Assembly: GCA_026982315.1 (NCBI GenBank)
Contig: JALSHI010000056.1
Coordinates: 1 to 49,979 of the forward strand
DNA from: Lysobacterales bacterium
Lineage (GTDB): Bacteria > Pseudomonadota > Gammaproteobacteria > Xanthomonadales > Marinicellaceae
Direction: 5' to 3'
DNA length: 49,979 bases
Below the pieces are notes generated by a model that worked only from the letters and a program-made list of their open reading frames with translations, had not been told where the DNA came from and did not search any database. Shown piece by piece: positions 25,415 to 34,850 of this stretch (position 1 is its first letter; each line of letters begins with the position of its first letter). The position numbers were made by a program, and so were the translations under genes.

Positions 25415-27888
25415 CCCGCACCCGTAAACAAGGCGCACCAGAAAATGCCAACCTTTCAGGAGAGGCGGGACGCAAAACCGTGCCCATCAAAAATGTACGC
25501 ATTGCAGGTTACACCCTTTTGCGTGAAATCGGCCGGGGCGGCATGTCCATTGTTTATCTGGCCGAGCAGGACTCCCTGAAGCGCGAAGTCGCCATCAAGG
25601 TTTTGAAAAAAAACGTGGCTAATGACCCGGAAGTGGCCAACCGCTTTCTGCACGAGGCCAAAATCATCGCCAAACTGGACCATCCCAATATCGTCAGCAT
25701 TTTCGAAGTGGGGCACACGGCCGATGGCGACCCCTATTACAGCATGCCCTATTTGCGGTTTGGAGACTTGTCCCAGGCAGAATTCAAGTTTGACAAAGAC
25801 ATCAAACACCTCATGTACGGCGTCTGCGAGGGACTGGCTTATTCCCATGAGCACGATGTCATTCATCGCGACCTGAAACCGGCCAATATTCTCTTTGATC
25901 ACTTCGGCAATGCCCAAGTGGCTGATTTTGGCATTGCCCTGTCACGCAACAGCAAACGCTGGACCAAGCAGGAACACATTATCGGCAGCGCCTGCTACAT
26001 GAGCCCTGAACAGGCGTTATCGAAACCCGTGACCCAGGCATCTGACCTCTATTCCCTGGGCACAATACTCTACGAACAGCTCACCGGCTCACCACCCTTT
26101 GAAAAAGACGATGACCTGTCCACGCTGGTGGCGCACATCAATGAACCCATTCCCCGCCTGCCACCGGAAAAAGCCCACTGGCAAGGGATCATTGACAAGG
26201 CATTGGCCAAACACCCTGAAGATCGCTTTTTCAATGCCCTGGAGTTCAAAAACGCCGTCCAGCAAGTCTCTCCCGGCTATGCCCGGGCGTTTTCTCAGGC
26301 TTTCTCAAGACACCCCAAAGGCGCCATAGCGGCTATCCTGACTACCGCCGCGGCCTTGCTCTGGTTTCTCTGGCCTTTTGATTATCACGGCCAATCGGCA
26401 AACACCACCGTACCGGCTGTTTCTACACCCCCGGCCACGCTCACGCAACACGAAGACAACGGCGCCGAAATACAACCAAGAACTGCCACAAAACCACCTG
26501 AACTCGATCAGCTGGAACTGTCTGAGTCCACTCTGGATAAAACCACCTTGCCAGAAACCGCCAAAGAGACCAGCAGCGACACGCTACCTGCCCCGGAAAC
26601 AACATCCACCGAAGAAAACACAGCAAAGCCACCAACGGCTCGTGACATTCTCTCTGCCCAGGGACAAGGCGCCGAAGGATTAACCCCGGCTCAAGCCATC
26701 ACTCTCATTTCCGCCGGTTTCCAAAAAATCAAGGAAAAACGCCTGACCCGACCGGCAGGCAACAATGCCCTGGCCTATTTTACCGAGGTACTTCGCAATT
26801 ATCCCAACAACAAACGCGCAACCCAGGGCGTACAACTGATATTCAATTACTTCCTTGAACAAATACGACAGGCCCTGCAAGCCGGAAACCTTACTGAAGC
26901 CCGCCGATATGCCGAAAAGCTTCAGGCGCTCTACAACCAAACCGGCCTGCATAGTAGTTCAAAAACCCTCGCCGCTGAAATCATCCACAGCGCCGAACAG
27001 CGCATGAATACCTTGCGTAAAACCCATCAGGCTGATGCCGCCGAGACCCTTGCGGCGCTAGTGGCCCTGGCTTTGCCCGACCAGCATGAAGCACTGGCGG
27101 CATTGCAGGCAAGCGCTGCGGCCATTCCCCGCCCTGGCGATCACTTGCCCGACAGTCAGGGACTGGAAACCATTTTTGTGTCTGCCGATCCGGCGCGCCA
27201 TGTTGCCGCTTTTGGCCTCATGCCCCATGAAGTCACCGTCGCCGAATATGCCCGGTTTGCCAAAGCCACGGGGCGGAAACCGGCCCGTTGCCAACACAAG
27301 GCGGTCTTCAAGCCATTCGCCAGCAAAACCTGGCGTAAACCACCCTTCAAGCAAACCCCGCAGCATGCGGTGATTTGTGTTTCCTGGGCTGATGCCAACG
27401 CGTTCGCCAAGTGGATTAGCGATCAATCGGGCAACACATACCGTTTACCCACTGAAAAACAGTGGCGATCACTGGCCCGCTGGAAAACCGCTGGCAGCAC
27501 ACCCTGTCAAAAAGGCAATGTGGCCGGGCAGGAAACCAAAGGCCTGCATATCAACAGCCAACCCGAAAAACAACCATGGAAGTGCCGCGATCAATTTGTG
27601 TTTACCGCGCCGGTGACCGGATTTTCTCACAACTCCCTGGGAATCAGCGATATTTGGGGCAACAGCGCCGAGTGGCTGGCCGGTTGCAGCCAAAAAAAAG
27701 CGCCAAACACCAAAAACTGGCTAAAAAAAATCTCCAGTCCCAAAGGCGACAGATGCCAACGAATCTATGCTGGCAATTCCTGGCTGGATGGCACCGGCAT
27801 CGATGCCATGAGCTTCCGTTCCAGCTCCGAGCAAAAAGCCTATACCCATGTGGGCTTTCGCCTGGTGCGTGATTTAAACCCGGACTGA
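25411..27888 (+). CDS. Ser/Thr protein kinase with C-terminal FGE-sulfatase-like domain
   Basis: This 825-residue protein has an N-terminal Hanks-type kinase (about 33-285). It shows the Gly loop IGRGGMSIVY, Lys63 in VAIK, HRDLKPAN with Asp154 and DFG at 172-174, so it should be active. One transmembrane segment (about 305-323) places a Pro/Thr-rich linker (about 330-410), a helical region and a C-terminal FGE-sulfatase-like domain (about 590-822) outside the cytoplasm. That domain keeps PHEVTVAEYARF, YRLPTEKQW, GNSAEWLAG and VGFRLVRD. The region where true FGE has its copper-binding Cys pair reads FRSSSEQ, so oxidase activity is unlikely and ligand sensing is more plausible. It overlaps the upstream peptidase by 4 bases. 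Confidence 0.9.
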   Translation: MTRTRKQGAPENANLSGEAGRKTVPIKNVRIAGYTLLREIGRGGMSIVYLAEQDSLKREVAIKVLKKNVANDPEVANRFLHEAKIIAKLDHPNIVSIFEVGHTADGDPYYSMPYLRFGDLSQAEFKFDKDIKHLMYGVCEGLAYSHEHDVIHRDLKPANILFDHFGNAQVADFGIALSRNSKRWTKQEHIIGSACYMSPEQALSKPVTQASDLYSLGTILYEQLTGSPPFEKDDDLSTLVAHINEPIPRLPPEKAHWQGIIDKALAKHPEDRFFNALEFKNAVQQVSPGYARAFSQAFSRHPKGAIAAILTTAAALLWFLWPFDYHGQSANTTVPAVSTPPATLTQHEDNGAEIQPRTATKPPELDQLELSESTLDKTTLPETAKETSSDTLPAPETTSTEENTAKPPTARDILSAQGQGAEGLTPAQAITLISAGFQKIKEKRLTRPAGNNALAYFTEVLRNYPNNKRATQGVQLIFNYFLEQIRQALQAGNLTEARRYAEKLQALYNQTGLHSSSKTLAAEIIHSAEQRMNTLRKTHQADAAETLAALVALALPDQHEALAALQASAAAIPRPGDHLPDSQGLETIFVSADPARHVAAFGLMPHEVTVAEYARFAKATGRKPARCQHKAVFKPFASKTWRKPPFKQTPQHAVICVSWADANAFAKWISDQSGNTYRLPTEKQWRSLARWKTAGSTPCQKGNVAGQETKGLHINSQPEKQPWKCRDQFVFTAPVTGFSHNSLGISDIWGNSAEWLAGCSQKKAPNTKNWLKKISSPKGDRCQRIYAGNSWLDGTGIDAMSFRSSSEQKAYTHVGFRLVRDLNPD

Positions 27889-28087
27889 CGACTGCCCTAT
27901 TACCGTTGATGTGATGCTGGTCAGCCACTCGTGCGCCTTCTAGAAAACTTCTCTCTTTAGTCCCCCTGGCTGGCCAAAAATTAAATCGTGACTTCTGGCC
28001 TGTTTGCAAGGCTTCTTCTGCAAGCTACCATCACAGCCTCAACCCCGTTTTTAGTAATCAAACAAAGCTTTATCTGTGTGGCAGATT

Positions 28088-30358
28088 ATGACTCATGTAT
28101 TCCATCCCAGCGCCAATCCACCCATCCATGCCCTTCGACGCGCGTTAATGATGGTTGTTGCACTCATTGCCTTGTTTTGCCAACCGGGTTGGGCTGACAA
28201 AACGACTCAAACCGCACCTGAAAACCCGGTTGCCGTACCTGAGATTCATGCAAGCTACCGCATTGACGGCATTTTGGACGAAACTTTCTGGCAACAGGCA
28301 GCCACCGTGGAATTACCGGTGGAAGTCGACCCGGGTATCAATACGCCCGCGCCGCAAAAAACCACCGCATATCTGGTGGATACCGGACAGGCTCTGCTAG
28401 TGGCCTTCAGGGCTGAAGACACGCAACCGGAGCATATTCGCGCCCGTCTGCGCGACCGTGACAACCTGTTTGATGATGATTTTGTCGGTGTGATTCTGGA
28501 CACCTATAACGACAACCTGCGGGCGCTGGAGTTTTTTGTTAATCCACTGGGGGCACAGGCCGATTTGATTCGCGACGATAACAACGGTGGTGAAGACAGT
28601 TCCTGGGACGCCATCTGGAACAGCGCAGGCCAAATCACCCCTACAGGCTATGTGGTGGAAATGGAAATCCCCTATACCGAGATGCAAATGCCGGCCACGC
28701 GTGGCAAAAAAATCTGGGGCATCGCATTTTTGCGCAGTCTCCCACGCAGCACCCGGTATCAAATACTGGATCATCCGCTGGATCGGAACAATTCCTGCTT
28801 TTTGTGCCAGTCGCGGCGCTTTACCGGTTTTGCCAATGCCCATCGTGGGCGGGATCTCGAGATAACCCCCAGCCTCACCTTAAAAGCCGAACAAAACCGG
28901 CCCGATATCAACGCCCCTTATTCCGGCATCACAACAGACATTCAGCCGAGCCTGGATATCAACTGGGGCATCAGCCCGAATTTAACACTCAATGCCACCA
29001 TAAACCCGGATTTTTCCCAGGTCGAAACCGACTCTGCGCAACTCAACATCAATGAAACCTTTGCCCTTTACTATCCGGAAAAACGGCCTTTCTTTCTGGA
29101 AAATGCCGATTATTTCAGCACACGCCTTAATCTGATTCACACGCGGAATATTGCAGCCCCGGATTACGGGCTACGGCTGGTGGGGAAAACAGGCGATCAC
29201 GCCTGGGGCACTTTCTTGACCAATGACAGCCTGACAACCATCCTGCTGCCGGGCACCTTTGGCTCCCGTTTGGTTTCCCTGCAGCGGGAAAGCCTGGACT
29301 TTGCCGGCCGTTTTCGTCATGACTTTGGCAATTCTTCCACTGCAGGCGCCCTGGTCACACACCGTAGCGCCAGCGGTTATCAAAACAGCGTTCTTTCTGC
29401 AGATAGCCGTTACCGTTGGTCTGATAGCATCACTCTCAGCGCCCAACTGGCTCATTCCCAAACACGCAACCCACCTGAGGCCATGGAGTATGGCCTTGAA
29501 AAAACAACCACAGGCTCCGCCATCTATGCCGCCTTCGAGCATCGCACCCAACACTGGAATAACCGCCTGACATTTCGCGACTTTGACCGGAACTTTCGTG
29601 CTGATCTGGGCTTTATCAACCAGGTTGGCTACCGGAAAACAACCCTGGATAATCGCTATAGCTGGTTTCCGGCACAGCAAAGCTGGTGGAATCGTATCAA
29701 TGCTTTTGTTGACTGGGATTACAGTCAAACCGACACACATCGATTGCTGGAAAATGAAGTGGTCAGCGGCGCTTTCATCAACGCGATCAAACAAAGCTAT
29801 TTTGGTCTGATTGGTATCGCGCGCAAACGGCTGTGGAACAACGCCTATTACAACGAAAACAAAGTCGGCGTGGAAGCTGGTCTGCAACCATCCCCGGCCT
29901 GGCGCGTGGGTGTGGGTCTGCGTCGTGGTGATGCCATTGACTTTGCCAATGACGCTCTGGGCAATCAGGACAATGCCAATGTGCGCTTGCAAGCCAACCT
30001 GGGCATCCATTTTACTGGCGCCCTTAGCCACAGCTATCGCCATTTGCAACGCGAAGGGGAAACGGTTTTCATGGCCAATCAAACCGATATTCGCTTATCC
30101 TGGCAGTTTGACATTCGCCAACGGCTGCGCATGGCAGCGATTTATACCCGCTTGAACCGGAATCCCGCCATGTATGCTGAAGCTGTCACCGAGAAAAGCC
30201 GATCCCTGAGCACGCAATTGATCTACTCTTACAAAATCAACCCAAAAACCCTCGTCTATCTGGGTTATGCCGACGGCGCGCAAGCCACTGAAATGGACAA
30301 CTTCACACGCACCGAGCGCACCTTATTTGCCAAGTTCAGTTATGCCTGGAAGTCCTGA
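28088..30358 (+). CDS. DUF5916 beta-barrel protein with N-terminal CBM9-like domain
   Basis: The 756-residue product has a signal peptide (MMVVALIALFCQPGWA region), then a carbohydrate-binding family 9-like domain (about 45-225, with IDGILDETFWQQA and LVAFRAEDTQPEHI). A long C-terminal beta-barrel follows (DUF5916-type), with FALYYPEKRPFFLENAD as the family's typical stretch and an aromatic end FAKFSYAWKS. CBM9-like domains of this type often accompany outer-membrane transport or sensing of saccharides or other organics. The function here is unknown. The open frame begins at a GTG (28076), but ATG 28088 gives a better start; ATG 28148 is another option. No strong ribosome-binding site is visible. 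It is 199 bases after the kinase gene. Confidence 0.85.
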   Translation: MTHVFHPSANPPIHALRRALMMVVALIALFCQPGWADKTTQTAPENPVAVPEIHASYRIDGILDETFWQQAATVELPVEVDPGINTPAPQKTTAYLVDTGQALLVAFRAEDTQPEHIRARLRDRDNLFDDDFVGVILDTYNDNLRALEFFVNPLGAQADLIRDDNNGGEDSSWDAIWNSAGQITPTGYVVEMEIPYTEMQMPATRGKKIWGIAFLRSLPRSTRYQILDHPLDRNNSCFLCQSRRFTGFANAHRGRDLEITPSLTLKAEQNRPDINAPYSGITTDIQPSLDINWGISPNLTLNATINPDFSQVETDSAQLNINETFALYYPEKRPFFLENADYFSTRLNLIHTRNIAAPDYGLRLVGKTGDHAWGTFLTNDSLTTILLPGTFGSRLVSLQRESLDFAGRFRHDFGNSSTAGALVTHRSASGYQNSVLSADSRYRWSDSITLSAQLAHSQTRNPPEAMEYGLEKTTTGSAIYAAFEHRTQHWNNRLTFRDFDRNFRADLGFINQVGYRKTTLDNRYSWFPAQQSWWNRINAFVDWDYSQTDTHRLLENEVVSGAFINAIKQSYFGLIGIARKRLWNNAYYNENKVGVEAGLQPSPAWRVGVGLRRGDAIDFANDALGNQDNANVRLQANLGIHFTGALSHSYRHLQREGETVFMANQTDIRLSWQFDIRQRLRMAAIYTRLNRNPAMYAEAVTEKSRSLSTQLIYSYKINPKTLVYLGYADGAQATEMDNFTRTERTLFAKFSYAWKS

Positions 30359-30444
30359 TTGGCGCCGGGTTGAGATAAACACCTTTTCCTTGTCACCAAA
30401 TGAGTTTGGCGAAACTCCAACCACCTGAAGTTATTCTTCCTGAG

Positions 30445-30478
30445 TGGATTCCGGGTCTCGCTACGCTCGCCCGGAATG
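30445..30478. repeat. REP-like palindromic repeat, copy 1
   Basis: A 34-base unit begins TGGATTCCGGG and ends CCCGGAATG; the arms ATTCCGGG / CCCGGAAT can pair around a loop rich in CTCGC. An identical 34-base core occurs at 30933. The downstream flank has AAAACCCTCGCC in both copies. Confidence 0.85.
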
Positions 30479-30751
30479 CCGGAATGGCGAAAATAAAAAC
30501 CCTCGCCCGGAATGGCGAAGTAAAGAAAGCTGGTCTGATATGATAAAAATGGAAGCAGAAGTCTCCGCTCTCGTTATGCCTGCTAATGGCGGAAGTCCAC
30601 AACACCATCGCATCCATCAAACCCCTGTCATTCCCGCCCCCTACGTCGTCATTCCCGCGGAAGCGGAAATTCTCTACCCTTGCTGCCATATCCCATGCCA
30701 CTGACACCATCACTCATGCGAAAGCAGGCAAGGAATCCAACAACCACACAC

Positions 30752-30792
30752 CGTCATTCCCGTCCCCTACATCGTCTTCCCGTCCCCTACAT
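30752..30792. repeat. Short tandem repeat of about 20 bases
   Basis: CGTCATTCCCGTCCCCTACAT (30752-30772) is followed directly by CGTCTTCCCGTCCCCTACAT (30773-30792), and a similar GTCATTCCCGCCCCCTACG is at 30627. The units merge into the palindrome at 30797. Confidence 0.8.
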
Positions 30793-30796
30793 CGTC

Positions 30797-30816
30797 ATTC
30801 CCGCGAAAGCGGGAAT
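30797..30816. repeat. Palindromic repeat ATTCCCGC-GAAA-GCGGGAAT
   Basis: A perfect 8-bp stem with a GAAA tetraloop lies inside GTCATTCCCGCGAAAGC and the bases that follow. This is a widespread short palindrome type in proteobacteria, comparable in form to Neisseria dRS3. A degraded copy is near 30650. Confidence 0.8.
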
Positions 30817-30932
30817 CCATACCACATATCGGGGCAGTGACAGCCCAAGAACTTCGCAAACTTAACACCCTTTGGCGGTACTCTGAAAGCCTGCGGGTAC
30901 ATGCCTGCTGGTACGCCGTGCCGCCTGAGGAA

Positions 30933-30966
30933 TGGATTCCGGGTCTCGCTACGCTCGCCCGGAATG
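30933..30966. repeat. REP-like palindromic repeat, copy 2
   Basis: This has the same 34-base core as 30445-30478, on the same strand and preceded by the same CCTGAG. The flank then reads ACGAAGAAAAACCCTCGCC, very close to copy 1. Confidence 0.85.
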
Positions 30967-31398
30967 ACGAAGAAAAACCCTCGCCTAGAATGGCAATGAA
31001 GGGGGGGACAGTGGAATGAAGAAAAGGAAAGTTCGCCTAAAATAACGGAGCCCAGGTAGCTTGTCGGAATAGCGGTGGAGGAAAGTCGTCCGGGTGGCGA
31101 AACAGGAAAATTCGTCTGGAATGATGGGGAGGTTGGGTGACTGTGCGTTCAGTCGAGTTCCCTAGCTAATACCAGAATTTGTATCTGCATGGCTGCGAAG
31201 AAGGTCTGACGATGGCTTTCAGGGCTCTGAGCCCCGCTTATGCGCACCTGTGTGAACATGACATCTTCAATCAGAAAGAGAAATGCACCTGAAAGACCAT
31301 AACTATCTGAGGCAAATTCAACTCTGGTATCACGTTTAAAAACAGGGCGCTGTCACAGCTAGCCGCCAGCCATTAAGCGCTTGATGTTCAGATACAAA

Positions 31399-31422
31399 AA
31401 AGGGTGGCCGAAGCCACCCTTT
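31399..31422 (-). terminator. Rho-independent terminator of the Oar-like gene
   Basis: A perfect 10-bp stem AAAGGGTGGC / GCCACCCTTT has a TTCG tetraloop on the minus strand and is followed by a T-run. It lies 23 bases after the stop codon. Confidence 0.93.
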
Positions 31423-31444
31423 GGTGTTGTAGTGATTGGCTCGC

Positions 31445-34400
31445 TTACCAGTCGTAACGGAAACCAATCTGGCCTCTCCAGGAAGAGCGCAAGCGATCAA
31501 CACGGGTATGATCAGTGCGGCCATTCCAGTCGAGAATCCAGCGGCCTTGCTCGTCGATACCTTCATAATTGGCCACGTCGGCAGTGCCAAAGCTGACAAA
31601 GCGCACTTCGCCCCAGTCCTTGTCCAGCAGATTGGCCACGTTTTCAATATCAAAGAACAAGGTGGCGCGTCCCGGACCCATTTGTGGCAGCTCTTGGGAG
31701 ATGCGCAGATCCCAGCGATGGCGAGTGGGTTGTTTAAACGCATTGCGAGGTGCTACACCGCCACGGTAGGCATCCAGCCCGCTATCCTGCAGGAACTGTT
31801 CAAATGCCGCTTGATCGGCCGGGTTGGTGAGCACATACTCACCCGGGTTTGGCACATAAAACAGGTCGTTGTAGGACACGGCATCGCCATTGGCGTCATT
31901 ATCGAAGATATAGCTGAACGGACGGCCGTCTTCGCGGGTGTAAACCACGGAGAAACGGGTAATGGTGTCGCCAAAGAAATTGTTTTCATAGTTCAACCAA
32001 CCCACAAAGCGGTTTTCCACTTCGTAATTTGACGTGCTCAGCTCTTCATCGTTGGGGTTCACCGACGGACGATTGCGCCAACCGGAAATGGCCCGGCTGG
32101 ATACACCGGAGTTCACGTCTGTGGAATCGGTGTAAGTGTAAGCCGCCTTGGCGCTGAAATGTTCACCCAACGGTTTTTCCAGGCTCAGAGTCAGGCTCTT
32201 GGTGGAACCCTGGCTGGTGTTGGTAAGGAACATCACGTCACTAAAGGCCGGGTTGGCATTGGCGCGGGATTCACGCCGATTCGGATTGGCCGGATCTTCG
32301 TAGTAAGAATAACGGCCATCCGGCAGAGTACCTGTGGGCGCACCCAGGTTCAGATGCTGGTACATAATGTCTTCCAGATTGCGGGTATAAATGAATTCCG
32401 CGCTGGCAATCAGGCCATGCCAGGGCAGTTCCGCATCCAGGGCCAGGTTGGCGCGCAACTTGGTCGGGAACTGGAAGTCAGGATCCAGCGCATCCACACC
32501 CATGCGGCCATTGCCATCACCCGGACGGGGCTGGTTGTCAGGATCCGGGTTAAAGCCAAAGTCGCCAGAGCGATCGAAATACTCAGCAATGGCCAGACCA
32601 GTATTGGTGAAGCTGTTGGACAACCACACATCCGGCGTGGAACCCATGAATACACCCACACCGCCACGCAGTTGCATGTAGAGGTCGTCGCTCATGTCAT
32701 AGTTAAAGCCAAGACGTGGCTGGAAAACGCCGGTATCCAGCACAGCATTATTGGGGAAGCCAAAAGCCGCTTCAAAATCAGGATTGAATGCCGGCTTGTC
32801 TTTAACGTCTGGCGTGTCATAACGGAAACCGTAGGTCACAGTCAAACGGTCATTCACCATCCAGTTATCCTGGGCAAACAAACCGGTCATGGCGTATTGC
32901 CAGTCAGCCGCAGGATAAGGATTATTGGGATCGCGGCCAATACGGAACACATAGCGGGAATAGTTGCCAGCGGCAAAGTCTTCGATGCTGTCGAACTCGT
33001 AACGGCCCAAGGAGCTTTCCACAAAGACGTTGTGGGTGTCCTTGTCTTTATAGTCGAAGCCAAACTTGAAGGTGTGCTGGCCCATGAAATACTCACCGGC
33101 GGCAAAAGCGCTGGTTGTATCAACCACCAGGTCGTTGGCATGGCGGAAGCGCTCGCGACCCAGATAAACTGTACCATTGTCTGTGTCAATTTCCACATGC
33201 GGCAGGCGAGCGTTCACCTTGGGGTATTTGTGCATCTGGGACTTGGACAGACGAATTTCCGTGGAGAAGTTCGGTGTCCAGTCTGAATACAAAATGGCGG
33301 ATGTGTTGTCAAAATCGAAGTTATTGTCGTACCAGTGCGAGCTGAAGGAACGACGGGAACCGCCGTTGTTGGCCAGACGCACATCGACGTCTTCGGACTT
33401 GTTGTAACGCACGCTCAAACGATGCGCGTCATTGATGTTCCAGTCAATTTTGGCCAGCAGTTTTTTACTGGTGGCGTCCAGTTCGGTTGGCGCATTGTAG
33501 GAGCCTGGATCAAAACCATAAACATTCTGGGCAATATCCGCAATGGCTTGCATATCGGAATCCGGCACGAAAGAGTCGAAAGCCACTTCGGTTTCTTTCT
33601 GATCTTCGTAGGAAATAAAGAAGAACAATTTGTCCTTGATAATCGGACCACCAACATTGACAGAATAGGTGCGGTCAGTAAATTTATCAGCCACACCGGA
33701 GCGCAGCATGTCTTCATTGCGGTAATACGCCGATACGCGGCCGGAAAATTCGTTGGTGCCGCTCTTGGTTACCGCATTAATGTTGGCGCCGGTGAAGTTG
33801 CCCAGTGCCACATCATACGGAGAAACCTGAACGCTTAACTGCTCGATACTGTCCAGCGAGTAGGGTTGACGAGTGCCTGGCAGACCACCGGCTTCCAAAC
33901 CAAATTCATCATTGGTCGGTACGCCATCAATGGCAATGTTGTTGTAACGGTTATTGGTGCCAGCCACAGAAATGCCGCCGCGATCATCCACAGAAACCCG
34001 CGGATCCAGGCGCACAAAATCCGCCAGTGAGCGGTTAATGGAAGGCAGGTTATCCATTTGTTCGCGGGTCACTGTGCTACCTGCACCCATGTTATCCGCA
34101 CTAAAGGTATCGGAAGTGGCCACCCCCACCACCTGGACAGTGTCCAGCTTGTAGGAATCAGGCACCACAACCGCATCCACAGTCCGGGTTTCGCCCAGTT
34201 TCAAGGACAGATTTTCTTCCTTGGCGGTTTGGTAGCCGTCTTTGCTGACAGTGACTTCATAAGGACCACCCACGCGCAAGCCGCGGGCGTAAAAATGGCC
34301 TTCTTCGGAAGTCGTTGTGGTTTTGGTTGTACCAGTGGGTTGGTGAACAATCACCACCTCGGCGCCAGCCACTGGATTGCCTTCGGCATCCTTGACCGTG

Positions 34401-34504
34401 CCCTGGATGGCAGATGAGGTCACTTGCGCCACAGACACGCCAGCTGTCAAGACAGCCAGGGCCAGCACGGCAAATAACCAGCTAACTCGCTTAATGTTTT
34501 TCAT
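31445..34504 (-). CDS. Oar-like TonB-dependent receptor with carboxypeptidase-regulatory-like domain
   Basis: This 1019-residue outer-membrane protein has a signal peptide (about 1-26, ending VSVAQ), then a carboxypeptidase-regulatory-like fold (about 30-115, with GTVKDAEGNPVAGAEVVIVH). A plug (about 130-235, with IAIDGVPTNDEFGLE) and a large beta-barrel end in QIGFRYDW. The plug's VSPYDVALGNFTGANINAVTKSG is typical of Oar-like receptors. Such proteins import ligands or act in adhesion; the substrate is unknown. No periplasmic or ABC partner is nearby, so context gives no substrate. AGGGTG precedes the ATG. The 346-base gap upstream (34505-34850) is shared with the divergent PhoD gene and holds no further gene. 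Confidence 0.9.
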   Translation of the reverse strand: MKNIKRVSWLFAVLALAVLTAGVSVAQVTSSAIQGTVKDAEGNPVAGAEVVIVHQPTGTTKTTTTSEEGHFYARGLRVGGPYEVTVSKDGYQTAKEENLSLKLGETRTVDAVVVPDSYKLDTVQVVGVATSDTFSADNMGAGSTVTREQMDNLPSINRSLADFVRLDPRVSVDDRGGISVAGTNNRYNNIAIDGVPTNDEFGLEAGGLPGTRQPYSLDSIEQLSVQVSPYDVALGNFTGANINAVTKSGTNEFSGRVSAYYRNEDMLRSGVADKFTDRTYSVNVGGPIIKDKLFFFISYEDQKETEVAFDSFVPDSDMQAIADIAQNVYGFDPGSYNAPTELDATSKKLLAKIDWNINDAHRLSVRYNKSEDVDVRLANNGGSRRSFSSHWYDNNFDFDNTSAILYSDWTPNFSTEIRLSKSQMHKYPKVNARLPHVEIDTDNGTVYLGRERFRHANDLVVDTTSAFAAGEYFMGQHTFKFGFDYKDKDTHNVFVESSLGRYEFDSIEDFAAGNYSRYVFRIGRDPNNPYPAADWQYAMTGLFAQDNWMVNDRLTVTYGFRYDTPDVKDKPAFNPDFEAAFGFPNNAVLDTGVFQPRLGFNYDMSDDLYMQLRGGVGVFMGSTPDVWLSNSFTNTGLAIAEYFDRSGDFGFNPDPDNQPRPGDGNGRMGVDALDPDFQFPTKLRANLALDAELPWHGLIASAEFIYTRNLEDIMYQHLNLGAPTGTLPDGRYSYYEDPANPNRRESRANANPAFSDVMFLTNTSQGSTKSLTLSLEKPLGEHFSAKAAYTYTDSTDVNSGVSSRAISGWRNRPSVNPNDEELSTSNYEVENRFVGWLNYENNFFGDTITRFSVVYTREDGRPFSYIFDNDANGDAVSYNDLFYVPNPGEYVLTNPADQAAFEQFLQDSGLDAYRGGVAPRNAFKQPTRHRWDLRISQELPQMGPGRATLFFDIENVANLLDKDWGEVRFVSFGTADVANYEGIDEQGRWILDWNGRTDHTRVDRLRSSWRGQIGFRYDW

Positions 34505-34798
34505 GAAAGCACCCTAAGTTTTTTTAAAAAAGACCAAATTAAGTCCGGAACTACTTCTACGCATCACCCTGTATCAGAGCAAGACGCTTTGCCATTTTAG
34601 GAAAGCATTGTGACAGTCATGTTAAGCTTGCGTTTTTCCGCACGCGCAAAAGCCTTGCCACAGCAATGGCGGCATTATTTTCGCATACCAGGGCCCTGTC
34701 TCAAAGTTTTTTGTTAATCTTTTGTAAAACCTGCACTGACACTCAACGGAGCCGTCCGCCGATTCATGTGCTGTTGGTTCGCCAGCGCCACTTTCCTT

Positions 34799-34807
34799 TG
34801 CTAGAAT
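34799..34807 (+). promoter_or_regulatory. Extended -10 promoter candidate for the PhoD-like gene
   Basis: TGCTAGAAT (34799-34807) fits an extended -10 element. No good -35 is at the right distance. It lies 44 bases before the start codon at 34851. Confidence 0.4.
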
Positions 34808-34850
34808 GCGCCCTTGATTTATTCATTAATTTTGACCTAAGGTAGCTCAG

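Larger units (their letters stand above)
30359..31392. other. Non-coding region rich in REP-like repeats
   Basis: About 1 kb between two convergent genes holds no credible coding frame. It contains several copies of GGAATGxCG-type fragments and CATTCCCG-type palindromes, listed separately. Between 31000 and 31392 there are decayed versions (for example GGAATGA, GGAATAG, GGAATGATGG). I see no transposase gene. Confidence 0.7.

Noticed and set aside
24578-25438. 286-codon frame on the minus strand
   Set aside because: It lies antisense to the M28 peptidase gene, which has clear motifs, and itself has none.
27889-28087. Terminator after the kinase gene
   Set aside because: TGGTCAGCC and GGCTGGCCA can pair with one wobble, but the loop is about 45 bases and no T-run follows.
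29171-30082. 303-codon frame on the minus strand
   Set aside because: It is antisense to the DUF5916 gene, with no known domain or ribosome-binding site, so it is a shadow.
30445-30966. Possible CRISPR array
   Set aside because: The repeats are irregularly spaced, differ in type and are palindromic REP-like units; no cas gene is near.
32159-33286. 375-codon frame on the plus strand
   Set aside because: It is antisense to the Oar-like receptor gene; composition is that of a shadow frame.
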